From Molanna angustata (lineage: Eukaryota > Arthropoda > Insecta > Trichoptera > Molannidae), in NCBI GenBank assembly GCA_963576475.1, contig OY754973.1, forward strand, positions 14,463,142-14,527,141: 64,000 nt of DNA. Reading direction: 5' to 3'. This document shows, in pieces, positions 11,556-23,362 of this stretch (position 1 is the first letter of the stretch; the number at the start of each line of letters is the position of its first letter). The notes below the pieces were generated by a model, which ran no database searches, was not told where the DNA came from, and was given only the letters and a program-made list of their open reading frames with translations. A program made the translations under genes and the position numbers.

Positions 11556-13010
11556 AATTTTATTTATTTATTTATTTTATTTATACATCTTCTTGTACAT
11601 AATATAAACAAATATAATTGTACACTGGCGGGCTTATTGCCATTAGGCAATTTCTTCCAACCAACCAGATTACAAAGTATGACAACATTGTGTATGTACA
11701 ACAGCAAATAAAAAAGTGTAAAAGAAATCAAATAAAATACGTATAACACTTAAATACTATTAAACAAAAAATTAATTATAATTCATATCAATAAAAAGGA
11801 TACGGTAAGGACAGGAGAGGAAATCGGGATCAGGTGTTCAAGGATAAATATTCCTTCTTTAGTTTTTTCTTGAAAATACTAAGTGAGTTAGACGACGCAA
11901 TATCCAGACTAAGGCTATTCCATAATCTTGCTGATTGTACTTCGAACGAAGAGCTGAGAAATTCTGTATTATGGATAGGTATGGATAGTGTTGTACGTTC
12001 AGCAGATCGGAGTGGAAGTCCATGATTGGATAAATAAGTGAATTTGCTTTTTAGGTACTGTGGTAGGTTTGGGTTCGAGAGAATATTGTACAATAGTGAC
12101 AAAATGTGTATATTGCGCCGCTGGCGTATCCTGGGCCAACAAAGAAGATTGCGGTAAGGTGATATGCGATCAAATTTTTTCAACCCAAAGATGAATCTGA
12201 TACATATATTCTGAAGACGTTCAAGTTTATTGAGATGCACTTCATTTGCATCCAAATAGCATACATCGGCATAATCAAGCAATGGAAGAAGAAGTGATTG
12301 AGCAAGAGTTATTTTACAGCGGAATGGAAGGAAATTTTTAAGTTTATTAAGTGAATGTAGGGCAAAGAAAATAGATTTACTAACATGCGATACCTGTTCA
12401 TGCCACGAAAGGTCATCATCGATGAAGATTCCAAGATCTTTTACAACCCTGGTATAAGGAATGCATTGGTTATTGATATACAGCAGTGGGAGTTGTAAAT
12501 TCCTTATAGATGACAGCAGACGAGGACTACCGATTATAATTGCCTGGGACTTAGTCGGATTAATAAGAAGACCATGATCCGATGACCAAGAAGAGATAAA
12601 TTTAAGATCTTCATTCATGTGAAGGACTGCATTGTTAATATCAGAGATATTAAAATGGAAATATAATTGAAGATCGTCTGCAAAAAGATGATATTTACAT
12701 CAGAGGTTTGTAGTGATAGAGTTAATAAATACGGAAAATAACAGTGGAGATAAAACTCCACCTTGCGATACTCCAGACAGCAAGGTGGCATAATCAGAAG
12801 TAGAGTTAGCTGTCTTAATGCATTGTTTACGGTTGCCAAGATAACTGGTGAACCACTCTAATACTGGCTGAGCTGTGTTTAGCGAGGACAACTTAGCAAG
12901 AAGAATGTCAAAATCAACGGAATTAAACGCGCTACTGAAATCGAGTAGTGTGAGAATTGTAAGTTGTTTATTGTTCATTGCACGTCTAATGTCATCCGTA
13001 ATCCGTAATT
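11556..13010 (-). mobile_element. CR1-like non-LTR retrotransposon, 5'-truncated, one nonsense codon
   Basis: The minus-strand frame runs from about 13000 to the stop at 11830, broken only by TGA at 12700-12702, eight residues before the catalytic box. Seen in order: motif A TLLDFSSAFNSVDFDIL, motif B GVSQGGVLSPLLFSVFIN, catalytic FADDLQLY, then DLGIFIDDDLSWHEQV and the C-terminal SNHGLPLRSAE and SARLWNSLSLDIASS. All active-site residues are intact. Beyond the stop is a 3' UTR with GGAAGAAATTGCCTAATGG and ending in a TAAATAAA-type repeat. The fingers domain and the endonuclease are missing (5' truncation). The clade is an inference. Confidence 0.88.
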
Positions 13011-13139
13011 TTCAGCTCTAAAGAAAATTTATCTTGGATTATTAATATCCTTATGGATTGAAGATTTGAGAGCAGTGTCGGACAGCTCTTGGTATTAGCA
13101 CGAGAGGACAAAGCGGTTTATGCGAAAGTTATAGCTGAC

Positions 13140-13310
13140 ATCCCGGGTTCGATTCCCGGCGGAGACACAGATTATCATTCAGGATGTGTGAGACGATAAA
13201 TTTCATAAACTCCAGAATGTGGCAATATGTTATTGAGTACATGTCAAATTAATATTTGACATAGTACCTATTAATTGCACGAGAAGCAGTGAGAAATAAT
13301 AAGTAGTAAA
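13140..13310 (+). mobile_element. SINE type B, head-damaged copy
   Basis: B box GGGTTCGATTCCCGGCGGAG is followed by the type B body (GTGTGAGACGATAAA, CCAGAATGTGGCAA, TTTGACATAGTACC). The expected type B A-box head is missing; the sequence left of it is unrelated. Confidence 0.75.
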
Positions 13311-13797
13311 TATGTAGTAATATATATTATGTGAATGTTATTGTAATTTAATTGGAAATAAGCCATGTAAATATTTTAAATTCATATAATTCAGGTTTAT
13401 TTATATAATGATGATTTTCGTCTCCTACATTGGTATAATGTTCAAATAAAATTTCAGCTATAAATTTCTAAGAGGGACTAGATGAGACAACAATATTTTT
13501 TTAGAGATTGATTAATTGCAAATAATCTCATAATAATCATAACCATGGAAACGATCGAAATCATAGCAGAAATAAATAATTTATTAATTGAATCGTAGTA
13601 TCTTAATTAGGTACTTGTCTTATTCAAGAATTTATAAAATAATCATTAAAATTTGTTATTTATTTGATTATCATTTAATTTGGAACCATCTTAATATTTA
13701 ATGAATATCGGATGTTTTCCATAAAAGTATTGTTAAACCAGCTAATAACAGGCAAGCCAACGTTTGTGCAGGACAAAGTCTGTCGGGTCCGCTAGTA

Positions 13798-15730
13798 TTA
13801 TTATATTTTATAAGTCATTTGAGTGCTTTGCTGGGGCGTTCTGCGTGCGATTTAATTCGTTCAAGTTTTTTCTCCTTTGATTCTTGCACCCTTGGGTTTT
13901 GATATTCCAATCTATTCCAACTATTTGTAATTGAAGGATTTTTAATATAAATACCAATTAAACTGCATCGACTCGTTCTAATACTATATGCAGCTCATAC
14001 AGTATAACAATACTATCGTGAGTGAATAAATGGAAGCTTCCTACCATTTTGCGGAATAGCCCATAGGTCAGTACAATCTCAACCACGCATATACTTAAGA
14101 GATTTAATTTTTCAAATCATATATTATTAAATATGATGGATGTGCCGATAGATACAAAACGATACCATTATATGTACCTATAAAAGCTGACCTTGATTCA
14201 AATAATCATTACTTAGGTATTGTTAAAAGTATTAGACGGATGAATGCGGTCTGCTCAGGATATGGAGCTGCAAAGGTCTCAGGGTTAGGCCTATGTCCAT
14301 TACTAAATTGAGAGTGGGCAGACACAATGTAGATTTTCGATTAAACCTTTTTGACAGCTAAATTTGAACATTGCAATAAGGACTTGGATATTGTTTTCCT
14401 TTATTTCAATAGGTTATATAAAATGTGAATAACAATGATTATCTTTAAATTAACTTCATTTGAAAAGAAGACCTATGCAAATTAATACGTGAAGCGAAAA
14501 TTTTGGACACATGCTTAAGAAAACTGCGTGCACGGAGGAGTGTGAGATTTGGCATAGTATATCTGGAGAATTAAGGAGTGGAGAAGATAAAGTTAAATTT
14601 TATATAAAGTACCTATGTGTTACAAATACATCGAATTAAAAAAAATATCTCCCAAACAAGAAGTTCTGTCATAGTTATGGTGCCTTACTAGATATAAGTT
14701 GAATTCCATTAATTTTGATTTTTAAAGGGATTTTAGTCACACCTTTAATGCTTTACATTTGGAAAGATCTGAAGTCGATGACAGTCCACGAGTGTGAATC
14801 CTTTATTTACATTCGTCGACTGTACTTTTTGCACATATGGTGCCGACATTGCTGTTATACAACGCCCTCTGCCAGTCGACCCCTTAATCATTCTCACTAA
14901 AATTAGGACGTCATAGTAGGTCCTCGTGTAGGTAGACACATTAATTTGAAAATGGAACAGTGTGAACACGGTCACAAATGGAGCCTAGTTACAAACTTAC
15001 GTATATTCATAATGCATATTGCGATAGAACCTCAGACGGGGGACATACATTAGATTCCTACCTAGTTTAGATGAAGAATATCTTAATCTATTTTATTGCG
15101 TATTAAGTGCAACGTACTTGCACTTTCATAAACTCGTTTTGAATATATGTCATCAACGAGGCAAAATGAACAACTTTCGCAAATTTTTGTTGAATAAATT
15201 AAAATTCATAAAGTCTAAATTTTCCATAATTTTCAGTGCACGTCGATTTAATTTATAGGTTATGAATTAAATTGAAAACCTATATTGAATTTATTATAAG
15301 GATATCCCAAACAGATAGGTGCATGCAATTTCCACGCACAATCAATTGGTTTCATAAAAAATACACCTATAATCAATATTAATTTGATATAATTCACGCC
15401 TACAATCAATCAATAAGCGTTTTTAACTCTCATTTACACAGACTACTCACTATATACAATAAGTACCTACATTCATAATATGTATAGATATTGCTCCATC
15501 AATATATTACGAAAATATGAGTTATTTAGGATCAACTCATCAAACTGAATAAAAGAGTCTACCATACATAACACTACATTGTATGACATACACAATATAT
15601 ACCCCAACAGGGTACACTTCGTATGTACATAATTTTTTTACATAAATAAAATGCGAAGACTTTGTACACATTTGAATTTGGGAACATTGGGCGTCATTGT
15701 ACTTGCAACACCCGTAACTATAAACTAATA
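13798..15730. other. AT-rich DNA with one unclassified repeat
   Basis: About 14735-14850 is an inverted match to 18570-18680 (shared words GACAGTCCACGAGTGTGAATC and ATTCGTCGA on this strand). Otherwise nothing is recognised. Confidence 0.45.
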
Positions 15731-17021
15731 TTAGGTCCTTACATATGAAATTGGCGTTTTGCCGTACTGTCAACTTTGATCTCAAATATCTTCTCTTTGG
15801 TTAGGAATTCCAAATTCAAATTTATACAGCTATTTACTCATGTATTTGTGTTTCGAAAATTATATTTCATTTGTTTTTTCCTCAATTTTTTTTTTCTTTG
15901 CGTCATTCGGTTTAAAAAATGGAAAACTTGAAATATCGCGTTATTTACGAGTACGAGTTCCAGCTTGGCACCAGTGCTGCAGAAACGGCTCGAAGGATTA
16001 ATGATGTGTATGGCGACGGTACCGCAAAAGAAAACACAGTGCGTTTTTGGTTCCAACGTTTTCGTGCTGGAAATTTCGACCTGCAGAACAATCCCCGTGG
16101 ACGGCCGGAGACCAAAGTTGATAATGAAGAATTGAAGGCTATTGTGGAAGCGGATCCATCGCAAACTACGTCCGAGTTAGCTGCAGACTGCGGTGCTAGT
16201 GATAAAACTGTTTTAATCCACTTGAAGGAAATTGGGAAGGTGAAAAAGCTTGAAAGGTGGGTACCTCACGAATTGAGTGAAGCAAATCAACAAACGCGCG
16301 TTGCTGCTGCGTTGCATTACTCAACCGGCACAATAATGAAGGGATTTTAAATCGAATCATTAACTGTGATAAAAAGTGAATCCTGTACGATAATCGGAAG
16401 CGCTCATCGCAATGGCTGAACCCTGCCGAACCAGCCAAACCATGCCCCAAGCGAAAATTGACTCCAAAAAAGTTACTTGTAAGAGTTTGGTGGACTAGTT
16501 CTGGTGTCGTTCACTACAGCTTTCTTAAATCTGGCCGATTACGGCAGATGTCTATTGTCAGCAACTGCAAACCATGATGGAAAAGCTAGCTGCTAAACAA
16601 CCGAGGCTGGTTAATCGCTCTAGGCCACTGCTGCTTCATGATAACGCTAGACCACACACTGCACAACAGACGGCTACCAAATTAGAGGAGCTACAATTGG
16701 AATGTCTAAGACACTAAGACATCCACCGTACTCTCCGGACCTTGCCCCATCAGATTACCCTTTTTATCGAAATTTGGATAACTTCTTGCAAGGGAAAAAA
16801 ATTCAACTCCGATGGGGCAGTCCAAACCGCCTTCAAAGATTTTATTGATTCCCGTCCGAATGGTTTCTTTAGTAAAGGGATCGATGAACTACCTATGAGA
16901 TGGCAAAAGTGCATAGATAGCAATGGTACATACTTTGATTAAATAAATATATTATATTAAAAAAAAAATCGACTTTATGTTCCTCCCATACAAAACGCCA
17001 ATTTCATATGTAAGGACCTAA
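15731..17021 (+). mobile_element. mariner transposon, structurally complete
   Basis: The 1291-bp element sits at TA (15729-15730 and 17022-17023). Its inverted termini begin TTAGGTCCTTACATATGAAA and end with the exact inverse over about 31 bp. Size, TA target and transposase motifs are those of mariner (Tc1/mariner, IS630-related). The transposase is broken; see 15919-16942. Confidence 0.93.
15919..16942 (+). pseudogene. mariner transposase, frameshifted
   Basis: The intact first frame (15919-16350) carries a helix-turn-helix N-terminus with TVRFWFQRFRAGNFDLQN, NPRGRPETKVD and the mariner signature WVPHEL. Beyond 16350 the sequence continues in other frames: a degenerate first catalytic Asp region (INCDKK then a stop in place of Trp), the HDNARPHTAQQTATKLEE region, the YSPDLAPSDYPF signature near 16730, and the C-terminus ending at 16940-16942. 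Frameshifts and stops make it inactive, although codons for the three catalytic Asp can still be seen. Confidence 0.9.
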
Positions 17022-17450
17022 TATATAACTACGGTAGAAAAAAACATTTGAAAATATTTAACGCTTTCTTTGAAAAAACCCACCCTTGGGGTAGTTGTGA
17101 AACTGATGGATGGTGAAAAACCTAGCACCCATTTAGGAGTGATACTTCTGCAGCATTTAAATAGGCTGAAGAACCATTTCACAGTGTCCGAAAGAAAACC
17201 TCACTCCTTTACATTGCGCAATGCACATACGTACATACATAATACATTTTAAAATATACATTTATACTAAAATATTTTTAATGGTTTGCCACTTTTAAAT
17301 AATCGACTCAAGGTGGGGATTGTACCTACTATATGTAATCTTAGTTAAAGTCGTGTTATACTTTAATTACCTAGGTACAATATTACAATAGCATGATTAA
17401 TACTATTAGATTATTTATCGACGATTTACCATAGCATTTCTTAAAAAGAC
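17022..17450. other. AT-rich spacer, nothing recognised
   Basis: The 60-codon plus-strand frame here resembles no known protein. Confidence 0.45.
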
Positions 17451-17484
17451 ACTATGTCTTATTATTTTTTATATGTGGATATTT

Positions 17485-17665
17485 AGAAGCCGTTTGGCTC
17501 CTGCGTTCTATCACCGGCAGAGGAAAAAATATTTTATAGTATTTCTCACGCAAATAAATTGCTTCTCTGGAAATACTGATTAGTTGGAAGAAATTGCTCA
17601 ATGGTAATAAACTCGTCACTTGCGCAGGGTGCAAAGAAATGAAAACGCAAAGAAAGAAATGACTC
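17485..17665 (+). mobile_element. SINE type A, diverged
   Basis: It matches the type A order: CCGTTTGGCTCCTGCG, GGCAGAGGAAAAA, TTTCTCACGCAAATA, TTGCTTCTCTGG, TTGGAAGAAATTGC, AATAAACTCGTCACTTGCGC and AGGGTGCAA. The tRNA head is badly decayed. Confidence 0.7.
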
Positions 17666-18569
17666 ATATACATTGGTAGTGGTAAGACTATAGTCTAAAA
17701 AAACTCAATCAATCACTCGACCAATCTTCAAAACCAGGAACGTATGAGCCTTGACCAATAAGAAGAAGTATCTTAAGAATCAGTGGCCGAGCGGTAGGGC
17801 ACTGGTTCTGGAAATCACAAGGACTAGCGTTTAGTTATTTTAAGGTGCGCATGAAGATGTATACGTGTCAACAGAGAGGTGCCGGAAACCCCCCAAATAT
17901 ACGAATTGATGAATACTTTTTTGGAACAGTGAGTAAGTTGTGTATCTTGGCATCATGGTGGCAAAGGACAACAGTGTCTCCACCGAAATCAAACGAAGAA
18001 TTGTAGCTGAAAATCGGTGCTACTTTGGATTACAGACACATGAAATCTCGTTACTTTAAAGAAAGACCAAGGTCTAAAAACTCTTATTCAACCTCTGCAA
18101 GGCTACTCATGAAGATGATTAAAATGAGATAAGGTCAACTTAAGACTTGAGATATCTTTGAGGTTATAATTAATGGAATAATCATATTTATTTGTACAAA
18201 ATTTAATGACAATTTCTTATACTATACATTGAGCTTAACAAATTTGTATGATTCAATGAAGAGTAAGATTAATATAAGTTAATGATCGAGTACTGATATA
18301 CTCATTTTTTAGATGAAGGTAAGATTATAATGAATTAAAAATGTGTCATGAGTAGCCCTCTAGTAGGTACTGTAAGTACTTGTATGGACGAATGCTGGAC
18401 TATCAGTAAGGTTGGCGAGAAAACAATAGGGATTTTCGAAATGAAGAAATATATGTCTCCACCACCACCCGCTCTGCATATGGGGACTGTAAACGGCCCC
18501 TACACAGAACTCAGAAGTGAGTGACAAGAAAAAATGCATAGTACGAAAAGTAGCTCATGGAGCCCTCTA

Positions 18570-18690
18570 GATTAGCAATCTCGACACCATAGTGCAAAAA
18601 AAACAATCGACGAATGTGAATATAAGATTCACACTCGTGGACTGTCATTAACATCAGATCTTTTTAAATTAAAATCCTCAGGGGTTTGAC
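18570..18690 (-). repeat. Unclassified repeat, inverse partner of 14735-14850
   Basis: CGACGAATGTGAAT and GATTCACACTCGTGGACTGTC are the inverse of the 14.8-kb copy. No coding sequence is recognised. Confidence 0.5.
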
Positions 18691-18879
18691 CAAGATCTCT
18701 GTAAAAAATTAACCTACTGGGAATCTAACAATAGTAAAGCACCATAATTTGACAAAACTTCGTAAAGGCTTTAAAATTGTTCTTCAAGATCACATAATTC
18801 GCGTGACCAATGGGACCTTGAAGAGGCCCACGTTGTGATCTTTACAAAGATCCTATCATATCCATAGAGATATTGATTG

Positions 18880-19135
18880 AGTGACTTATATGGGCCGGCC
18901 ATGTACAAAGAATGGGCGATGGAGACATCTCAAAGGCGATTTTGAGTGGAGCACCAGGGAAAAGAAGGAGAGCTGGAAGGCCGAAGCTTCCGTGGTTGGA
19001 TGGAGTTGCGAAAGATGCTTATAGCAAAAGTTTCCGGAACTGGCGTGGCGCTGCGCTAAACCGACTAACATGGAAGCGAACTCCACAGGAGGTTAAGACT
19101 CGACAAGAGTTGTAAAGCCACGGATGATGATGATG
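18880..19135 (+). mobile_element. LINE C-terminal fragment (third type)
   Basis: The plus strand reads IWAGHVQRMGDGDISKAILS, APGKRRRAGRPKLPWLDGV, KSFRNWRGAALNRLTWKR and VKTRQEL, then a stop and GATGATGATGATG. This is the GHVqRM...gkrrrGRPkl.WlDgV non-LTR tail, related to 4310-4620. Confidence 0.78.
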
Positions 19136-19194
19136 AAAACTTATATAATATGAACCTACTTGTTACAATAAAATATATTTTTTAAAACCTTAGC

Positions 19195-19770
19195 ACACCC
19201 TCTGCCTCCTGTTTAATGTATTAAACAATCCGAATCCCCCCGCATATCTGAAAGAAAGATTTCGACCGTTGGCCTCTCATGGACTCCCACTTCGGTATAG
19301 AGAAAAAAGAACCCTTGCCATCCCACTGCACGTAACAGAATATTTATCATCTTCCTTCACTATTCATGCTGCCCGGCTGTGGAACAATTTAACAATTGAT
19401 ATTAGAACTGCCACATCACTTCCAATTTTCAAATATCGTCTTAAATGCTCACTCTTCATCTCAATTCCATAACGAACATATATCCCAATTTCACTTTCCA
19501 TCCATTTTGATCGCTCCTCATCCTCTCCCTTCCCTTTTTGATTTTCCTCTCCTTTCTGAATTTGTGTAAATTCTCACTTTTTGTTTTGCTGTCATATACT
19601 GGTTGTGTTATTGTGTTATTATGTATATGCCGAAACTATGTTATGTACTCTTGATCTCAGATGTTTGACTGGAAGAAATTGCCTCCAGGCAAGTCCGCCA
19701 TTTGTATTATGTAATTTAATGTATGTACAAAAAAGTGTTATATAAATAAATAAATAATGGTTAAATATGA
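19195..19770 (+). mobile_element. CR1-like LINE 3' end, 5'-truncated
   Basis: The open frame from about 19198 to the TAA at 19470-19472 reads LFNVLNNPNPPAYLKERF, LASHGLPLRYREKRT, TEYLSSSFTIHAARLWNNL and IFKYRLKCS. It is clearly homologous to the end of the CR1-like element at 11830-12100. The 3' UTR has CTGGAAGAAATTGCCTCCAG and ends in ATAAATAAATAAAT. Confidence 0.85.
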
Positions 19771-21180
19771 ATTCAATCTCATTAGACATTTCATCATCAT
19801 TATTAGATGTCATTCAACGTGTTTAACTATCATTAAATAGGTAAAACATTTCCTAATATAAATTAAAGACGTGTATCACCTACATGCATACGAAAATAAT
19901 GCAAAAAACCTACACATATATTGCTTTCAGAAGAGCATTTCTAGTTTGGTAAAGGCCCAAAGAAACGATTGTCCTAAAAATATGAACTTTGGCCACATAA
20001 GCTATAGACAGACAAGAATTCGCGCATGACGTGTGGTTTGCGTAATTATAGGGTAAAATTGTTGTGACCATAACAAATTCAATAAACTGGTACATTATTG
20101 ATCATGACATGATATTTTTACACAATTATTAAGTCATTTTCTTTTAATAAATTTTAAATGATTCTGATTAATCTTTGGTGTATTGTCAATTAAATTTGAG
20201 TAATAGAATAACTGGTAAATGTGAAAATACACCTATTTTTTCTCACTTTTCTCGAACTTAAATCCAGTAGGTATATTGCATCTTTCTCAAAGTGCAGTCT
20301 AACGCACACTACGAAAAAAATAAAAAGACACCGAATTCAAAATCAGAAAAATCTCAATAAGAAAATGAACACATTCATTTTATGCAAGTATTTTCATTTT
20401 ACCGACGACCGTTTTGGCTTTGTTTATACTCAATCAGTTTGTTTTTGTGTTATTCAAATAGGAAATTTTATTTATTATAACCAAATGAATTATTTGTTAG
20501 GTTTCGTGTGTTTTTAATTTGGTTGAAAAAGGTTATCTTTTGACAATCCCATAGTGGGTATTAAATTTATTTCAATAAAAGTTAGTAGGTACATGGTTTT
20601 AAAAATGTACTTTATAACTTTGAACAAAATTAAAAATAATCTGATTTATCCGAATACAAAATACTATTCCTACTTTAAAAGTGAAATTTTTGCATAAGCC
20701 CATGATAAAAATGAAATATTTTTACTTAAATATTTTCTCAACCTTATCCAATGTTATTTTGAATCTCAAATTATCTATTTTCTTCTCATCTTCCAACCTC
20801 ATAGTCGTATTTCTTAATTTTATTCACATCATATCATACAAGCATTAAATTTTAACAAAAACATAATTTACAAATTTCATGGTCTTGAATCCCTCGAGAG
20901 CCGAACACTTCTACACAAAATAGTTTATAACTGTTTTGATGCTTCCCAAATAATAAGTTACATACAATTTCATGTGCCAGGTAGAACAAGCAAAATTATT
21001 TCATATACCGCACTGTAGTACTAATACTGGAATTAATTCATGCTTTTTACGTATTTGTAATCAGTATAATACAAGGTTTTATGATATTGATACATTCAAT
21101 AGCGAATATCCACAATATCGCTGGAGTATATCGACAATGACGCAGTAATATGACGCATAAATACCTAAAATATTCCTTTA
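19771..21180. other. AT-rich DNA, no gene recognised
   Basis: A 98-codon plus-strand frame at 20221-20517 (KIHLFFLTFLELKSSRYIAS start) is Lys/Phe/Ile-rich and has no motif. I treat it as chance. Confidence 0.45.
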
Positions 21181-21224
21181 TCCCTCCTCACTCCTCATTA
21201 CTTCTGAGTCCCTTCTCCCCACTC

Positions 21225-21470
21225 CTCATTACTCACAGAGGGTCGTGATCCTCTCTTCTCTTCGCCATCATCATCTGGTGGACAGCACTCCTCCATCTCT
21301 CCCGATACTCCGCAGTCCGCAATGCACCTACTACTGTTAGGCCAGTAACCGCATTGATCTGGTCAGTCCATCTAGTCGGGGATCTTCCTGTACCTCTACT
21401 CCCCTCCACGTGCTGTCCGGAGCATGCGACGCGAACACCACATTTCAAAGGCATCAATTTTTTGTCTCTC
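21225..21470 (-). mobile_element. LINE C-terminal fragment (fourth type)
   Basis: The minus strand reads SRGTGRSPTRWTDQINAVTG then TAEYRERWRSAVHQ. This corresponds to the G.GRpPTRWtDd......W..aaqdR..Wrs tail of a lepidopteran RTE-like LINE. Confidence 0.7.
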
Positions 21471-21979
21471 TCTTGCCTTTTTTGTCCACGATTCCACTCC
21501 GTACAAAAATATTGGGTGAATCAATGCACGTACGAGACGAATTCCTCATATCCCACTATCATTTATATGTTGAAAATTTTGAATTACTTATGGTCTTTTC
21601 TTATTTATTTTTTGGTATTTTCTTTCTATATCTTATATCTTAATATCAAACGTACTCTATTATTAGCACATGTTTAATATTTATATTATGTATTGTGTAA
21701 TGTATGATAATTAGGGAACTATTTTGGCGAATATTTGACATTCATTGTTGTATTTTATTAAATTTGCAAATTACTGTTTGTTTCCCTTTAAATTAAATTA
21801 ATAATTAATTAGAAAATTAGTCTGTTGAGGGAGCGGTAGGATCTATAATCAAATTAAATTTCAAAACAAGTGGCCGGTTCAAAGTTACAAAATAAATTGA
21901 TTCCTTTATTTATTTTGGTACGAAGAAAGATAAAAATAGAGTAGTACATTTTTTATACATAAGACAATAAACCTACGTT

Positions 21980-22190
21980 ATAGTGTCAATAGTATAGTGA
22001 AGGGCAAGATAGAAGGTCGCCGAGGGACTGGAAGGAGACAGATGTCCTGGCTGCGCAACATTAGGGAATGGACCGGCTTCAGGACCGTGGAACAGATATT
22101 CCGGGCAGCACAGGACAGAGAGGGATTTGCCAGAGTGATAGCCGACGTTGGGGGTTCCTGACATGGCACCGGAAGAAGAAGAAGATAGTG
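21980..22190 (+). mobile_element. LINE C-terminal fragment (fifth type)
   Basis: The plus strand reads IVKGKIEGRRGTGRRQMSWL, RNIREWTGFRTVEQIFRAAQ, DREGFARVIADV then a stop, followed by GGAAGAAGAAGAAGA. The kIeGRRg.GRrq.SWLrNIr.WTG order is a frequent insect non-LTR tail. The GAA-rich end is the element's 3' tail. Confidence 0.8.
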
Positions 22191-22980
22191 TCAACTTTCA
22201 AACTACGAATTTGTGGTTACCGTTCAAAAGTTCGAACTAACGAAACTATAACAGCGAACGAGAGAAGGCTACATTGGCTATAAGTAAAGCTTCTCTTTTC
22301 CACAACTCTTCATACAGTTGTTGTTGTCGGCCGTAATAAGACGTAGTGTCTTTACTCTACCACTTATCGAATTCAAAGTACGTCAATTGTTTCGTAATAA
22401 TAAATTTGCGATTTTCATATCATAATAATATACATACTGCCTATAAAGTACTTTACTGACATATCCATTTACTACGCGAGATTCGCTTCATATACAGATT
22501 TCACATGCACAAGGATTGAGTTACATTACATTGATGGTCATTCAATTCTTAAATTACTCAACGTTCATTTCTAAGTTATTTTATAAAACGAACACAATTT
22601 GTGTATTTAATTTGCTATTCAAGTTTTGTGACAGATTTAATTTTTTTTTTTTAATTATTCTTTTAAGCATTGACTTACACCCAGTACAATATTTCAAATG
22701 TCCTTGAATACTTTCTTTCGTAGGAACTTATATTTTAATTTTGGTTACTTTTGATAAGTCAAATTTTTTTATCATTTACCGACGTCATGGTGCAAAAATA
22801 TTATCATAACTAAAACCTAGTTTATATACAGCATATATAGATGTTTTAAATTATGAACATTCAAATATTTAGGTATGACAGCTTTTTTGAAAGCATCTCA
22901 AAGCAGAGATGTACGATTCATTTAAAGTTTCTTCCACAATGAAAGGTCTCTGCATCCACTGACATTTCAGATGTTTCCTA
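22191..22980. other. AT-rich DNA upstream of the secreted-protein gene
   Basis: No exon or TE terminus is recognised. Regulatory sequence for the gene may lie here but none can be named. Confidence 0.4.
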
Positions 22981-23006
22981 TTGGTTTTTTAGCCTCCCAC
23001 CAACAG

Positions 23007-23037
23007 TATAAGAATATAATAAACTCTCTCCTCAGCG
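23007..23037 (+). promoter_or_regulatory. Possible core promoter of the secreted-protein gene
   Basis: TATAAG at 23007-23012 is followed 27 bases later by TCAGCG (23032-23037), an approximate arthropod TATA plus initiator arrangement. It lies about 320 bases upstream of the ATG at 23357. The spacing is slightly short and there is no transcript evidence, so this is tentative. The 5' UTR may also contain an upstream intron. Confidence 0.3.
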
Positions 23038-23356
23038 GTTGCTTTTACGCGAAGCAAATTTCTATTTTAGTTGTCGCTTACCGGCTTCAGATGGTTGCTT
23101 TTACCTGTGATGGACTCTATAGGCACACCTGTATGCTGTTTTGATTCGCTTATGTGAGCGATAGCCATTAATAGTATTATTTCCGTATTTCCACAGCAGT
23201 TATAAAAAAAACTAACATAACAATCAGATTTGCATCCAAGTGAATAAAAACTCAAACAGTGACACGGATACGTAACAAGTGTTTTGTTCTGCACATCAAA
23301 GGATATCCGCCCGCACTTACATATACTTCAAAGGGAATTTCCAGCCATTTTTCATA

Positions 23357-23362
23357 ATGAAG
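23357..23362 (+). CDS. Coding exon 1 (Met-Lys)
   Basis: ATGAAG is followed at once by a consensus donor GTAAGACT at 23363. Joined to the exon at 49534 it gives an uninterrupted signal peptide. It is too short to be seen as an ORF and is supported only by the donor, the exact phase fit and the resulting hydrophobic leader. The start context is TTCATAATGA. Confidence 0.75.

Larger units (their letters stand above)
7724..13797. mobile_element. Candidate Helitron-like segment bounded by inverted termini
   Basis: ACTAGCGGACCCG at 7724-7736 and its inverse CGGGTCCGCTAGTA at 13784-13797 face each other. Such CTAG-bounded GGACCCG words are familiar ends of lepidopteran Helitron-like elements. The 6-kb interior holds other TEs (8604-9287, 9333-9556, 11556-13010 and 13140-13310) and no Rep/helicase. 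The two ends may belong to one non-autonomous element expanded by insertions, or to two separate partial copies. Confidence 0.4.

Noticed and set aside
15838..16164. 108-codon minus-strand ORF
   Set aside because: Shadow of the mariner transposase frame on the other strand.
17765..17830. tRNA-Ser/Leu-like start GTGGCCGAGCGG
   Set aside because: Only the A-box half is convincing; no B box or closing acceptor stem follows.
20221..20517. 98-codon plus-strand ORF
   Set aside because: Low-complexity AT-rich frame without motif or promoter; chance is sufficient.
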